DNA of 64,000 bases from Mesobacillus subterraneus (GCF_020524355.2 NZ_CP129019.1:2232001-2296000); one strand, 5' to 3'; shown: positions 25,390-34,738, numbered from the stretch's first letter. The notes: a model not told the origin generated them from the sequence alone. Translations and numbers: made by a program.

Positions 25390-26295
25390 CTAGTTGTTTA
25401 ATAATTTTGCCATTTTGCGATTCGCTAACCCCTTTTTAAACGTCCAATTCACCAGAAAAATCCCTGTGAAAATCAGGGTGCCACCTGCATAGACGAACCA
25501 TTCCACAATCTCACCCAACAACACCCAGCCAGTTAGCACGCCGAAAAATGGCGCGAGGAACAGGAAGGCGCTTGTCTTGCCTGGATCACCTTGATTAATC
25601 AGGTAAAACCAAATGGCAAATTGAACGATGGAAGCCATGACCGCCAGCCATAGAATAATCGTTATTGAAACCGGGGTTATCGTAAGCTTAGGCGTTTCCA
25701 ACATAAGACCCATCAATAAGAGAATGATTCCTCCAAAGAGCATTTGATAAGCTGTCAAGACCCATACGTTGAATAGGCTGCCCCATTGTTTGATCAGGAT
25801 GGTACCAATTGACCAGAACACCGCAGCCCCCAGTCCGAAAAGTGTTCCTATTGTCAGCTGCAAATGAAAACCCAATGTGATGAACACACCAATAAACCCA
25901 ATGATCGCGCCAATCCAATGAATGAGCCTGTAACGAATCCCGAGGAATACGGTCCCCATCATAACCACCAATAACGGATTGGTAAAGGTTAAAATCGAGG
26001 ACTCTCCAGCAGTGATTGTTCGCAAGCTAAGAAAGATACAGCCCATGACTCCTGCCGTCTGCATCATACCAATAGTAAAAATCCTTCCCCAGTCAGCGAG
26101 CTTTTCCGGCTTAACTCTTTTCCTCACGAGTACCGCCATGATCAAACCGGCAATCGTAAACCTTAAACCAACCAATAACAATGGAGAGACATAGTTCAAA
26201 CCAATCTTTCCGACTGTAAAAGAAGAGCCCATTAAAAAGGTAGTGACAACGACTAAGACGATGAACATGAGTGGATGAAGATTTGTTTTTTCCAT
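25390..26295 (-). CDS. EamA/DMT family transporter
   Basis: 301 residues, ten predicted membrane helices arranged as two EamA repeats (about 12-140 and 155-290), with the typical RFTIAGLIMA and AVFWSIGTILIK segments. Members of the drug/metabolite transporter superfamily export amino acids, nucleosides or other metabolites; substrate unknown. GGGGG precedes the ATG. Monocistronic. Confidence 0.9.
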   Translation of the reverse strand: MEKTNLHPLMFIVLVVVTTFLMGSSFTVGKIGLNYVSPLLLVGLRFTIAGLIMAVLVRKRVKPEKLADWGRIFTIGMMQTAGVMGCIFLSLRTITAGESSILTFTNPLLVVMMGTVFLGIRYRLIHWIGAIIGFIGVFITLGFHLQLTIGTLFGLGAAVFWSIGTILIKQWGSLFNVWVLTAYQMLFGGIILLLMGLMLETPKLTITPVSITIILWLAVMASIVQFAIWFYLINQGDPGKTSAFLFLAPFFGVLTGWVLLGEIVEWFVYAGGTLIFTGIFLVNWTFKKGLANRKMAKLLNN

Positions 26296-26431
26296 GACGA
26301 CCCCCTTTTTATAGAAATATATTCTGCTTTAATGGTGAAAATCCTTTAAGACTAACCCATGAAGAGGTCTCAGAGATTAATTGTTCCTAAAATAAAAAAA
26401 AAGCACTTCAATTAGAAGCACCTATAATATT

Positions 26432-26623
26432 TTATTTTATTTTTTCAATCAGCTCACCATTTTCAACCGTGATCAGCCTATACACCATATGGACAAACAC
26501 ACCGTTCTCGACTACTCCTGGAATCATATTCAAATGCCTTTCCTTATCCCCATGCAATGGTAGCCAAATTTTCAGCAACAAAAGGCAGTTGATCCTCGGA
26601 AACCTCAAGTTTTGCAAAAGCAT
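26432..26623 (-). pseudogene. C-terminal remnant, ribose-5-phosphate isomerase A-like
   Basis: An open stretch with no proper start reads HLNMIPGVVENGVFVHMVYR and ends GELIEKIK, which resembles the last 40 residues of RpiA (IPGVVENGLF motif). Upstream the frame is broken: the adjacent frame reads FAKLEVSEDQLPFVAENLAT before a stop. Everything with catalytic residues is missing. The RpiA assignment is moderate; the decay is clear. Confidence 0.5.
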
Positions 26624-26637
26624 TTATATTATCCTAT

Positions 26638-27285
26638 TTAATATTTCTGATTTCTATAATCATTCCTGCTTCCCCATTTTAAATAGTTATATTGTGATAG
26701 AATGTTTTTTTCTTGAGCAGTCCATTTCCCCTTTACAGCTTTTGCCTCCTTTATCAGCCAGAACAAAGTAATAGAATAAACAATGATCAATGAAAAAGGT
26801 ATTAATAAATAAGCATATTCCATCCAGCTTAAACCGATCAGAGAAACTGTCAAGACAGTACCAACCGTTTGAAAAAAATAGGCCTTGCTCTGGTAAATGG
26901 CCGCATATGGCAGGAAATGAGCACCCGTTAAAACACCAACGACAAAAGGAATCCAATCTGGCTGCTGGTACGCAACAAGAATGATAAGTGGTGCGAAGAA
27001 TATTTGGATTCCACCGACTAAGCCGCCTATGGATGAGAGCGGATTATGTGTAGCAAGAAAATTGACATGAACTACTTTTGAAACAAGAATACCAAGAGGC
27101 AACACTAAACCAATGCCGAATAGATAGACCCAAACCATAATATGCTGTGGTACAAAAAAACCTCCAATCCCCATCACCAGCCAGAAAATAACACCTGCGA
27201 TGAACATAGGGTACCCTTTGCCAGCCTCTGCTGATAATTCCATCCTAAGCTCTTCAAAATTCAAATGAGAAACATTCTGCTTCAT
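26638..27285 (-). CDS. Multi-pass membrane protein (DUF7010-like)
   Basis: 215 residues with a short N-terminal helix (NFEELRMELSAEAGKGYPMF) and about six hydrophobic segments, ending in a basic tail. The N-terminal block and the loop ATHNPLSSIGGL look like the family annotated as DUF7010 in bacilli; I cannot confirm the number. No catalytic signature. Monocistronic. Confidence 0.65.
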   Translation of the reverse strand: MKQNVSHLNFEELRMELSAEAGKGYPMFIAGVIFWLVMGIGGFFVPQHIMVWVYLFGIGLVLPLGILVSKVVHVNFLATHNPLSSIGGLVGGIQIFFAPLIILVAYQQPDWIPFVVGVLTGAHFLPYAAIYQSKAYFFQTVGTVLTVSLIGLSWMEYAYLLIPFSLIIVYSITLFWLIKEAKAVKGKWTAQEKNILSQYNYLKWGSRNDYRNQKY

Positions 27286-27375
27286 ACCTAAATAGCCCCC
27301 TAGTAGGAAAATGTCTTTATATCTTATCTTAAATATAGTTTACAGAATGTTCTTTTAAAAGGATTTTTTTCCTAT

Positions 27376-27714
27376 TTATTTTATTACTTCTATAGCGACT
27401 ATATCCCCGAATGCAATTGTCACTGCACAACCATCCTCAACTACCATCCTTACCTCCTTCCTAATTGAATCAAGGAAGTGAACATGGACTTTTTCTTCAT
27501 ATGTAAATCCATCATCCCACTTCGTGATTTTTACTAGATCGGTAAATTCCATGGCGTAGCAAATCCGATTCTCCATCTCCTGGATTTCGTATTCATCGAG
27601 CAACGGCTTCGGCTGCCGCAACTCATCCCTGGCTAACTCTCTTAATAATGCACGATGCTCTGGCATAAAATGAGCTGGCATAAATTTGAGCTTTCCTCGA
27701 TCACGTATTCTCAT
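27376..27714 (-). CDS. YolD-like family protein, SOS-linked
   Basis: 112 residues. The N terminus IRDRGKLKFMPAHFMPEH and the C-terminal beta domain match YolD/YqjX proteins, which in bacilli accompany Y-family DNA polymerases (UvrX, YqjW). A perfect LexA/DinR box lies 41 nt upstream of the start, so SOS induction is expected. No polymerase gene is next to it, which is unusual. The start at 27714 follows GAAAGG by 9 nt; the longer open frame reads into the operator and repeat. Confidence 0.85.
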   Translation of the reverse strand: MRIRDRGKLKFMPAHFMPEHRALLRELARDELRQPKPLLDEYEIQEMENRICYAMEFTDLVKITKWDDGFTYEEKVHVHFLDSIRKEVRMVVEDGCAVTIAFGDIVAIEVIK

Positions 27715-27754
27715 GCTGACCATCCTTTCGGGAGTGTTTAAAGCTATTATATCC

Positions 27755-27768
27755 CGAACAAACGTTCG
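27755..27768 (-). promoter_or_regulatory. LexA/DinR operator (SOS box)
   Basis: CGAACAAACGTTCG is a perfect match to the bacillary SOS consensus CGAAC-N4-GTTCG, with fully symmetric half-sites, 41 nt upstream of the yolD-like start. Confidence 0.88.
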
Positions 27769-27794
27769 TAAACTATACAAATTTTTTTTTTTTA

Positions 27795-27908
27795 GAAAAG
27801 CCCGACAAGTGCTGGAGGGCCGACCAGTGAAGTCACCCTTTGACTTCACCTGAGCGGACCGAAGCGACTCGAGGGGCTAGGCGCTAGAGCTGGACACTAA
27901 TCTAAGTG
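27795..27908. repeat. Composite interspersed repeat, copy B (short form)
   Basis: Contains only the first module (GACAAGTGCTGGAGGGC, hairpin GTGAAGTC/GACTTCAC) joined directly to the tail CGACTCGAGGGGCTAGG...CACTAATCTAAGT. The large nested-hairpin block of copies A and C is absent, as if cleanly removed. A run of 12 T residues precedes it. Confidence 0.8.
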
Positions 27909-27957
27909 CCAAAAATTTATTTTCTTATTCAGCAAAAAAACTGGCCAAAGCCAGTTT

Positions 27958-28326
27958 CTATGCAATCACTTCATGATATTTAAAATAAGTCGAAAGCTTT
28001 GAATCGACGTGCTCCTTCCATCCGTCTAATGGCACGTTCAAATTCTTCAATATTTTATAGGCATGGACCCATGCGCTCATTTCAGCGGTAATCCGATAAG
28101 ACCAATCATTCAGCCATTCATCATAGTTGAGCTCTCCATTGACAAAATCAATACAATGGCCAATCTCATGAGCAAAGGCATACACATTTTCCTGCGTGGT
28201 CGATAATGGAATCGTTATGGACATGTTTGGATTAAAATTGATTTTTTTCTTGGAATCATAAATCACCTTGCAGTTCAACTTCTCCGCCTCTTCTACTAAA
28301 AGTAAAAAAGTGCCGTACGTAACCAT
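27958..28326 (-). CDS. IrrE/ImmA-like zinc metallopeptidase
   Basis: 122 residues with the zinc-peptidase motif HEIGH in YAFAHEIGHCIDFVNGE (about 73-77) and a downstream glutamate in ITAEMSAWVHAYKIL that could be the third ligand. This layout fits the short ImmA/IrrE-type (COG2856-like) domain. No cI-like repressor gene is adjacent, so a role in repressor cleavage is not supported by context. Lies beside composite repeat B and downstream of the SOS-linked gene. Confidence 0.7.
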   Translation of the reverse strand: MVTYGTFLLLVEEAEKLNCKVIYDSKKKINFNPNMSITIPLSTTQENVYAFAHEIGHCIDFVNGELNYDEWLNDWSYRITAEMSAWVHAYKILKNLNVPLDGWKEHVDSKLSTYFKYHEVIA

Positions 28327-28489
28327 ACCATTTTCCCCTTTTATCTTAATATTTTTTCTCTCTATTATATCGATTTTTAAATAGATTTATACATTTATTC
28401 TAAATATTCCGAAATAAATCTTTACAGATAGGACATCTGTTGCCCGCATATCATGATAAAAGGTATCTTAACTTAGGGGATGATTATAA

Positions 28490-29903
28490 ATGAAAATACA
28501 TGTCGTAAAATCGGGTGACTCACTGTGGGCCATTTCTCAAGGCTATAAAACGACTATTAACCAGATTATTTTAGCAAATGAAATGGATAATCCAAATGTA
28601 TTAGTGGTTGGACAATCACTTGTGATTCCAGAAAGTAATCGGGAGTATGTTGTCCAGCAGGGTGACAGCTTGTGGGTCATTGCCTCTCGTTACGGGATGA
28701 CCGTACAAGAACTTGCAAGCTATAACAACATCGCAGACCCATCGCTGATTTTTGTCGGCCAATTGCTTCAGATGCCATATATACTGCATTCCATCCAGTC
28801 TGGCGAAACCATGTGGGCGATTGCCCGGCAATACGGAGTGACTGTGAACCAAATAGCTGCAGCCAACAATATCTCTAATCCAGCAGTCATTTACCCAGGC
28901 GGGGTCCTGAGAATTCCAGCCCCTCAAAAACCTGTAATTGAAGTGAATGCCTATATTACGAGGATGGATGATACAGGCAGAAGAAATGTTCTTTCACGTG
29001 GACACCTTTTCAGCTATCTTGCCCCTTTTTCATATAAGATGGGTGAAGATGGATCACTCGTGAACCTACAGGATACTAGTGTTATTCAGGCAGCGAACAT
29101 GACCAATACTTCTCCATTGTTGACAATCACCAATGAAGCTGATGGCTCGTTCAGCTCGGATCGGGCAGCCTCCATCCTGCGGAATCCATCCATCCAGGAC
29201 ACATTATTGAACAATATCCTAGCTAAAATGAAGGAAAAAGGATATACCGGCTTGAATATCGATTTTGAATACGTTTATCCGGAGGATCGTGAAAACTATA
29301 ATAACTTTTTAAGAAAAGCGGTTGCGCGGTTGCATCCTGAAGGCTATACCGTCTCAACTGCACTAGCTCCAAAGCAACGGGCCGATCAGGAAGGCTTGCT
29401 GTATGAAGCCCACGATTACGATGCGCACGGAAAAATTGTTGATTTTGTCGTAATCATGACCTATGAATGGGGCTGGTCTGGAGGAGAGGCTATGGGCAAT
29501 CGCGCCGATCAATGAAGTTAGGAAAGTATTGGACTATGCGGTAACAGCCATTCCGCGAAATAAAATCCTCATGGGTGTGCCTTTATATGGAAGGGACTGG
29601 CGTATCCCGTGGGTACAAGGAACTTATGCTCGAACAGTCAGTCCAAAAGGAGCAGTAGAGCTTGCCGCACAACAGGTTGTGGATATCCAATTTAATGAAA
29701 CGTACCAATCTCCATTTTTCCGCTACACCGACGCAGACGGTCAGCAGCATGAAGTCTGGTTCGAAGACGCAAGGAGTGTCCAGGCCAAGTACGATACTGT
29801 AAGAGATTATGGATTACGTGGTGTCAGTTTCTGGACATTAGGACCATCATTTCCTCAAAACTGGCCAGTACTGCACAGTAACTTTAAGGTACGGAAGTTA
29901 TAG
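28490..29903 (+). pseudogene. LysM / glycoside hydrolase family 18 protein, frameshifted
   Basis: Spore peptidoglycan glycosidase of the YaaH/YdhD type. Three LysM domains (residues 2-46, 50-95 and 96-140) are followed by a GH18 barrel with the catalytic strand GLNIDFEYVYPEDR. After TYEWGWSGGEAM the frame shifts: the continuation AIAPINEVRKVLDYA lies in the +1 frame from about 29495 and runs to a normal end at 29903. Removing one G from the GGG at 29492-29494 restores a protein of about 470 residues. Sequence error or recent mutation cannot be told apart. AGGGGATG precedes the ATG. Confidence 0.85.
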
Positions 29904-29907
29904 AAAT

Positions 29908-29941
29908 AAAAATCCTGCGATAAGTGGATCGCAGGATTTTT
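29908..29941. terminator. Bidirectional terminator
   Basis: AAAATCCTGCGA / TCGCAGGATTTT hairpin between the GH18 gene and the convergent 58-residue gene, whose stop codon overlaps its edge. Confidence 0.95.
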
Positions 29942-30116
29942 AGAAGACATCAAATATAGACTTTGCAAGGAACCTAAATAAGTAGAACACAAGCCGGAAT
30001 GGAAGGAAAATCAATTCTGGAATATAAAATAAAAGATCAAAAACAAAGTCCCAAAACGTATAGCTGCCCTCCTGCTTCTTTTTCCTTCTTCTTTCGGTCC
30101 GCTTTTCAGTGAACAT
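29940..30116 (-). CDS. Small membrane-associated protein, 58 residues
   Basis: Starts at ATG with AGGAGG 8 nt upstream. The first 17 residues are very basic (MFTEKRTERRRKKKQEG), and the rest is aromatic and hydrophobic (FWDFVFDLLFYIPELIFLPF) and probably lies in or on the membrane. Follows the 54-residue zinc protein by 12 nt, so the two form a unit. No family recognised. Confidence 0.65.
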   Translation of the reverse strand: MFTEKRTERRRKKKQEGSYTFWDFVFDLLFYIPELIFLPFRLVFYLFRFLAKSIFDVF

Positions 30117-30128
30117 TTCAGGTTCCTC

Positions 30129-30293
30129 CTATTTATGGTTACACACTTTGCAAATAATTTTACCCTCATACTGGATAAAGGCTTTGATCTCGGTCATACC
30201 TTTCCTTTCCGGGTACCTCATTTTCACATAAATCTCTTCATTTGGTTGGATTTCCTTCTCGCATTCCGAACACCGTGGCGTGATTTTGAACAT
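30129..30293 (-). CDS. Small zinc-ribbon-like protein
   Basis: 54 residues with two CxxC pairs: CSEC near residue 8 and CKVC near the C terminus, a typical four-cysteine zinc site. Homologues in bacilli are often mislabelled as a ferric hydroxamate ABC transporter protein; nothing here supports transport. GAGGTG lies upstream of the ATG at 30293. Co-transcribed with the 58-residue gene. Confidence 0.75.
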   Translation of the reverse strand: MFKITPRCSECEKEIQPNEEIYVKMRYPERKGMTEIKAFIQYEGKIICKVCNHK

Positions 30294-30380
30294 TGCCGTC
30301 ACCTCGGTTTTAAATACGTATTTTACCTCCAAAAAGTTTCAATTTTTTTACCAACATCACCCTATTACCCTTGCTGGTAC

Positions 30381-30506
30381 CAAACAAGTAGTATTCTTTT
30401 GCAACTGGTATTATATCTGATGCAACCGATATTATATCTGCTCCAACTGGTATTATATTTGATGCAACCGGTAATATATCTCCTCAAACTGGTATTAAAT
30501 TCGCGC
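30381..30506. repeat. Tandem array, 21-bp period (ATACCAGTT core, minus orientation)
   Basis: Cores CAACTGGTAT, CAACCGATAT, CAACTGGTAT, CAACCGGTAA and AAACTGGTAT begin at 30402, 30423, 30444, 30465 and 30486, with a degenerate first unit at 30381. Read on the minus strand these are the ATACCAGTTG cores of the array at 23706-23852. Confidence 0.9.
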
Positions 30507-30547
30507 TCACTCTTTTAACATGATTAAATCAATATTTAATTCTTATG

Positions 30548-30650
30548 ACCGTTAATAAATTCGCTGCAACCGTAAACATATTCCTGCAAACCGGTCAAAA
30601 ACGGCTTCAACCGTTAAACTCTCTCTCTAACAGTTCAACCAATCTTCTCA
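30548..30650. repeat. Degenerate continuation of the 21-bp array
   Basis: Five looser cores of the form ACCGTTAA/ACCGGTCA recur at 30548, 30569, 30590, 30610 and 30630, i.e. every 20-21 bp, after a 40-bp gap from the main array. Probably older units of the same family. Confidence 0.6.
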
Positions 30651-30668
30651 AGCCTATAGAATTGCCAA

Positions 30669-30692
30669 AACCCTGACCAAAATTGGCCAGGG
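30669..30692 (-). terminator. Terminator of the ABC transporter unit
   Basis: AACCCTGACCAA / TTGGCCAGGGTT hairpin with one mismatch, 10 nt past the permease stop. Confidence 0.75.
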
Positions 30693-30701
30693 TTCACACA
30701 T

Positions 30702-31692
30702 TTAATATATATCCTGCTTAATAAACACAACAAACGAAACGATTAAAGCGGCCAATCCCCAAACGGTCAAGACGACGAGTGAAAAACCAAGCGTCATCCC
30801 TTCGATCGGGGGGGCCTGGCCGGACAGATATCCTGTCAGATTCAAGTTGATCATGAACAAGTATTTTGCCGATTCCCATGATGAGACCATATTGCTGAGG
30901 ATGGCTCCAGATATAAGCGCGGCTAGCATGACACCCATTCCGGCTGGTGTATTGCGGATTAGAACTGAAAGCATGAATGTGATCGTTCCGACAATCAGTG
31001 CCACAAACCACACCAGGCTGAACTCCATCAACAGATACTGCCACTGTGGAATCATCTGGACTGCATTTGTATTGAGTTCATTTTCTACGACATTGAATCC
31101 GGTTATGACAGGAGCTGCCCAGCCTTGATAGCCAAAAATAAGGCCCCGATATCAAATAGGAGATCACTCCAAACAACACGACAATGGTTGAGACAGATAA
31201 AACCAAAGTGAGGTATTTGCTCATCAGGATTTTCCAGCGTTTTACCGGCCTTGTAAGCAATAGCTTTACCGTCCCTGCACTTCGTTCAGAAGAAACAATA
31301 TCCGCTGCCACTACCATAATCATCAATGGCAGGAACAGGGTGATCGAATGCTCGGCGAAAACACGGGCAAAAGTCGGTGCACCCGGCTCCATCGGATTTA
31401 CATTGTTATCAAGGTAGTATTGCTGCTGTTGGATACGAAGCTGCAACTGGCTTTTCCACTCATCTGAAATCCCGCTGCTCGTGATCCTGTTTTGGGTGTC
31501 GATGATTTGCTGCTGCAGAGTCGTTCGCCAGTCAACATCCCCAAAGCGCTCAAGTCTTCTTTCGATTTCCCTGTATTGAGAGTATGTAAAAAGCGCGACA
31601 AGCACCGCGATGATACCCGCAACGATAAGAATTCTTTTTTTGCGGACGATTTTCAGCATTTCATTCCTGACGAGGTTAATCAATCGACTCAC
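30702..31692 (-). pseudogene. ABC-2 type transporter permease, frameshifted
   Basis: Membrane subunit of an ABC-2 exporter, about 330 residues when repaired. N-terminal helix (22-40), a long extracytoplasmic loop, then five helices. The frame breaks after GVISYLISG: the natural continuation LIFGYQGWAAPVITGFNVVE lies one frame away and runs to 30702. Deleting one G from the GGGG near 31146 restores it. Starts inside the 3' end of the ATPase gene (17-nt overlap), so the two are translationally coupled. Frameshift or sequencing error. Confidence 0.8.
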
Positions 31693-32588
31693 CCCCAGTC
31701 AGCTCAAGGAAAAGGTCCTCTAAAGCAGGCAATTTTCTGTTCATCTCATTCACCTGGACACCCTTTTCCACAAGCATTCGGTTCCAAATTGCACTTTCAT
31801 TTTCAAAATAAGGAGTAACCAAAGCCCCATCTGCCCCGTCTGAAACCGTCGTAACTCCACTCAGAATCTCTTTCGCCGTATCACGAGGTTCAGCATGCCA
31901 AATGACTTTTTCTTGCATTGCCAAAAGATTCTCAACATAGTCCACTTTAATAACGGATCCTTTTGAAATAATCGCGACCCGGTCACACATCAGCTGGATT
32001 TCGCTGAGAAGATGGCTTGATACAAGAACAGTTAAACCCTCTTCTTCAGCCAGATAACGGATGAAATTCCTCATCTCTCTTATCCCCATCGGATCCAGTC
32101 CGTTCGTCGGCTCATCGAGAATCAAGACCTTTGGTTTCCCCAGCAAAGCCTGGGCTATCCCAAGACGCTGCCGCATGCCAAGGGAATACGTACTGACTCG
32201 ATCATGGATACGCTCTTCCAACCGCACAAGTTCCACAACATAATTCATATACGCACGATCCACTTCAGGCAGCATTCCCGCAAAATGCTCAAGATTTTCC
32301 CATCCTGTCAAATAGGAATACAGCTCAGGATTCTCAACAATACAGCCCATTTGTGCCATTGCTTTAGTAAAATTCTTCCTGACATTATAGCCGCCGATTT
32401 CGATGGTTCCTGAACTAGGCTTGATCAAACCAACCAGCATCCTAATCGTTGTAGTTTTGCCAGCGCCGTTCGGACCAAGGAAGCCAAACACTTCGCCTCT
32501 TTTCAGATCAAAGTCGATGCCTTTAATAATCTCTTTTTTTGCCAATCGTCTTTTTAAGGCCTTTTACAGAGAGCGTAATCTCACTCAT
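31676..32588 (-). pseudogene. ABC transporter ATP-binding protein, N-terminal frameshift
   Basis: ATPase of an ABC-2 exporter with Walker A GPNGAGKTT, signature YSLGMRQRLGIAQ, Walker B VLILDEPTNGLDP and switch SSHLLSEI all intact. The expected start is the ATG at 32588 (GGGGGGGGAG upstream) giving MSEITLSVKGLKKTIG, but a run of seven A at 32532-32538 throws this out of frame; six would join it to KKEIIKGIDFDL. A TTG at 32545 could give a protein lacking about 14 residues. May therefore be functional, mis-sequenced or broken. Confidence 0.8.
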
Positions 32589-32601
32589 CGTTCTCCCCCC
32601 C

Positions 32602-33381
32602 TTACCATGTAATTAATGAAGCCACCCGCTCAGCGATTAGCCTATAGCCTTCAGCGTTAGGGTGAAATTTATCTGTGTACAAATAATCGTTGACACTCAG
32701 CTGGAATAAATCAAATGTTGGCACATAAACAGCCTTTTCATTCTGGTCGAGCAGCTGGTTACTATCGTAATTCCAATCCCGGACAATTTTCGTTGTCAGC
32801 TCGGAATCATTCAAATCAATGAACGGATTATACAATCCCATATGAAAAATGACAGCTGAGTCATTAATGGTCCTAATTTCTTTTAAAATTGATTCAAGGT
32901 TTATCAAAAAACTTTCCTTCGTCTGAGCTATACTCTGCTCATCCATTTGCAAAAACGTTTGCCCACTCTGGAACAAATCATTGCCTCCAATGGTAATCAG
33001 TATGTAGTCAGCTTCCTGAATCTTTCTCTGGATTTCTTTTTGTTTAAGCTGATCCAACAGCTGATTCGAGCGGTATCCTTTAACCCCGAAGTTATGAATC
33101 ATAATTTTTTCTTTCGATTTCTCCTTAAGCTCATCAACCAGGTAGCCAATATAGCCTTTTCCTGAATCATCCCCGGTTCCACGAGTCAGCGAATCACCAA
33201 TTGCCACAACCACCTTGCCGTCTTTTTCCGTATTCTCTTTAACTGGCTTTACCTGTTCGATAGCTCCTGAAGCTCCATTGCTGAAAAATTGATTTTGAAT
33301 CGTCCATCCAAGACTAAATAGCATCAATATCAATGAAAGCACTGAAAAAACCAGTGTTAAACGATTATAATACTTTTTCAC
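32602..33381 (-). CDS. SGNH/GDSL-type hydrolase, membrane-anchored
   Basis: 259 residues. N-terminal membrane segment (about 8-28), then an SGNH hydrolase domain with block I VVAIGDSLTRG (Ser nucleophile), block III ITIGGNDLF and block V DKFHPNAEGY (Asp/His). Such enzymes are extracellular lipases, thioesterases or acetyl-esterases. The ABC ATPase starts 13 nt downstream, so the hydrolase and the exporter form one operon; the exported substrate might be its target, which is inference. Confidence 0.88.
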   Translation of the reverse strand: MKKYYNRLTLVFSVLSLILMLFSLGWTIQNQFFSNGASGAIEQVKPVKENTEKDGKVVVAIGDSLTRGTGDDSGKGYIGYLVDELKEKSKEKIMIHNFGVKGYRSNQLLDQLKQKEIQRKIQEADYILITIGGNDLFQSGQTFLQMDEQSIAQTKESFLINLESILKEIRTINDSAVIFHMGLYNPFIDLNDSELTTKIVRDWNYDSNQLLDQNEKAVYVPTFDLFQLSVNDYLYTDKFHPNAEGYRLIAERVASLITW

Positions 33382-33498
33382 CTAACCACCCTCATTCCAC
33401 TAATTGGTAAGCTTTATTTTATAATAATTTTGATCGGAATAAAAATGATAATACTGTGGTGAATGTGCTGAAGGATGACTTTCTGCCCATTTAAATGC

Positions 33499-33535
33499 AA
33501 AAAAGCGCGCAGCTTTATAGGCTGTACGCGCTTTT
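33499..33535. terminator. Terminator of the SleB-like gene
   Basis: AAAAAAGCGCG.AGC / GCT..CGCGCTTTT hairpin at the 3' end of the hydrolase gene. Confidence 0.85.
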
Positions 33536-34046
33536 AGATAGCAAATGCATGCTTTCCGATTGTTTTAACGACATCCCTGGTGAAGATCCACTGGCTTGTC
33601 GCTGTCTCCGGATTATAGAAATAAAGACAGTCATTGTTATTTTCATTTTCAAGGGCATCTTCAACAGCTTTGATAGCATCTTCACTGGCAGGTTTATTGA
33701 TTGCACCATTCTGGACCGGTTGGAATGCGTTTCTTTGATAAATGACTTCTTTTACTGTATCAGGGAATTGTTCGTCTTCCACTCGGTTCAGTACTACTTC
33801 GGCAACGGCAACCTTGCCTTCATATGGCTCACCTTTAGCTTCCGCATGGACCAGGCGGGCAAGAAGTTTCATTTCTTCTTCCTTGATGAAGCGTTTATCT
33901 GTAACTGAAGATTCCTTCGAATCAACATCGACCTTTTTGGCTGTCAAAGTCTCAGCCGGCTTGTTCGTTTTCGACGTTTCAGCATAAACTGTATATGAAC
34001 CAATCACTAGTGTAAGGATTGAAACTAACATAATAATTTTTTTCAT
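33534..34046 (-). CDS. Cell wall hydrolase, SleB/CwlJ family
   Basis: 170 residues. A signal peptide (to about SYTVYA, residue 21) and a polar linker precede a SleB-type hydrolase_2 domain with the catalytic glutamate in LVHAEAKGEPYEGKVAVAEV. The family acts as lytic transglycosylase or muramidase on spore cortex or wall peptidoglycan. It lacks the N-terminal binding domain of true SleB and resembles CwlJ-like or YkvT proteins. The start at 34046 follows AGGAGGTTTACA. Confidence 0.85.
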   Translation of the reverse strand: MKKIIMLVSILTLVIGSYTVYAETSKTNKPAETLTAKKVDVDSKESSVTDKRFIKEEEMKLLARLVHAEAKGEPYEGKVAVAEVVLNRVEDEQFPDTVKEVIYQRNAFQPVQNGAINKPASEDAIKAVEDALENENNNDCLYFYNPETATSQWIFTRDVVKTIGKHAFAI

Positions 34047-34276
34047 TGTAAACCTCCTGTTTTGGTTTATTAGACTGAACAGTCCCAATAATAGGCTAAC
34101 AAGATTACAATCATATCACACTAGTTAAACACTGGGTAAATATTAAGCTTCATACCAAGACGGGTAAAAACTGTATTTAATATTACGTAAAAAGCATGAT
34201 TCGTAAACTTTGTTACAAAATTAAAATATCAGTTTCTTCTGAAATGATTCTTTATTAAGCGTTTAGATAGCAAAAA

Positions 34277-34630
34277 TCAATCAGGAATAGGAAAAAGTGC
34301 AGTCAAATTTTTAAGGATATGAATTCTCCCTGTCAGTATAAACAAGTCAGACTGATTATGCTCCACATAAACTTCAATGATTTGCATACCTTTTAAAAAT
34401 CGTTCCACCAGCAATATTGTGTATTTCTCATCCCAATCAAATGTGTTAATTCTCGCAATCTCCTCGGCAAGCTGGTGAAATTTATACTCTTCAACCCACA
34501 GCTTCACTTGATACAGCTTATCATGATTTATAATCAATCCAGATTTGCTTTTAGAACATTTCTGGACAAACTCCGCAAAGCCCTTGATATTCTCCGCCAG
34601 CAGGTTGGCTTTTTGCATCTCGAATTTCAC
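34277..34630 (-). CDS. Hypothetical 117-residue protein
   Basis: Predicted soluble, mostly helical (WVEEYKFHQLAEEIARINTF) with a short beta end. GTG start chosen because AAGGAG is 10 nt upstream; a TTG three codons earlier sits too close. No family recognised. Confidence 0.6.
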   Translation of the reverse strand: MKFEMQKANLLAENIKGFAEFVQKCSKSKSGLIINHDKLYQVKLWVEEYKFHQLAEEIARINTFDWDEKYTILLVERFLKGMQIIEVYVEHNQSDLFILTGRIHILKNLTALFPIPD

Positions 34631-34738
34631 TCTTATCAACTCCTTCTATAAAACAAATATGTTTCATTCAGGAATTTTACAACTTCCAATTCACCATTTG
34701 GATATATATGTTAAAATTAACACGTGGGGTGATTCTTA

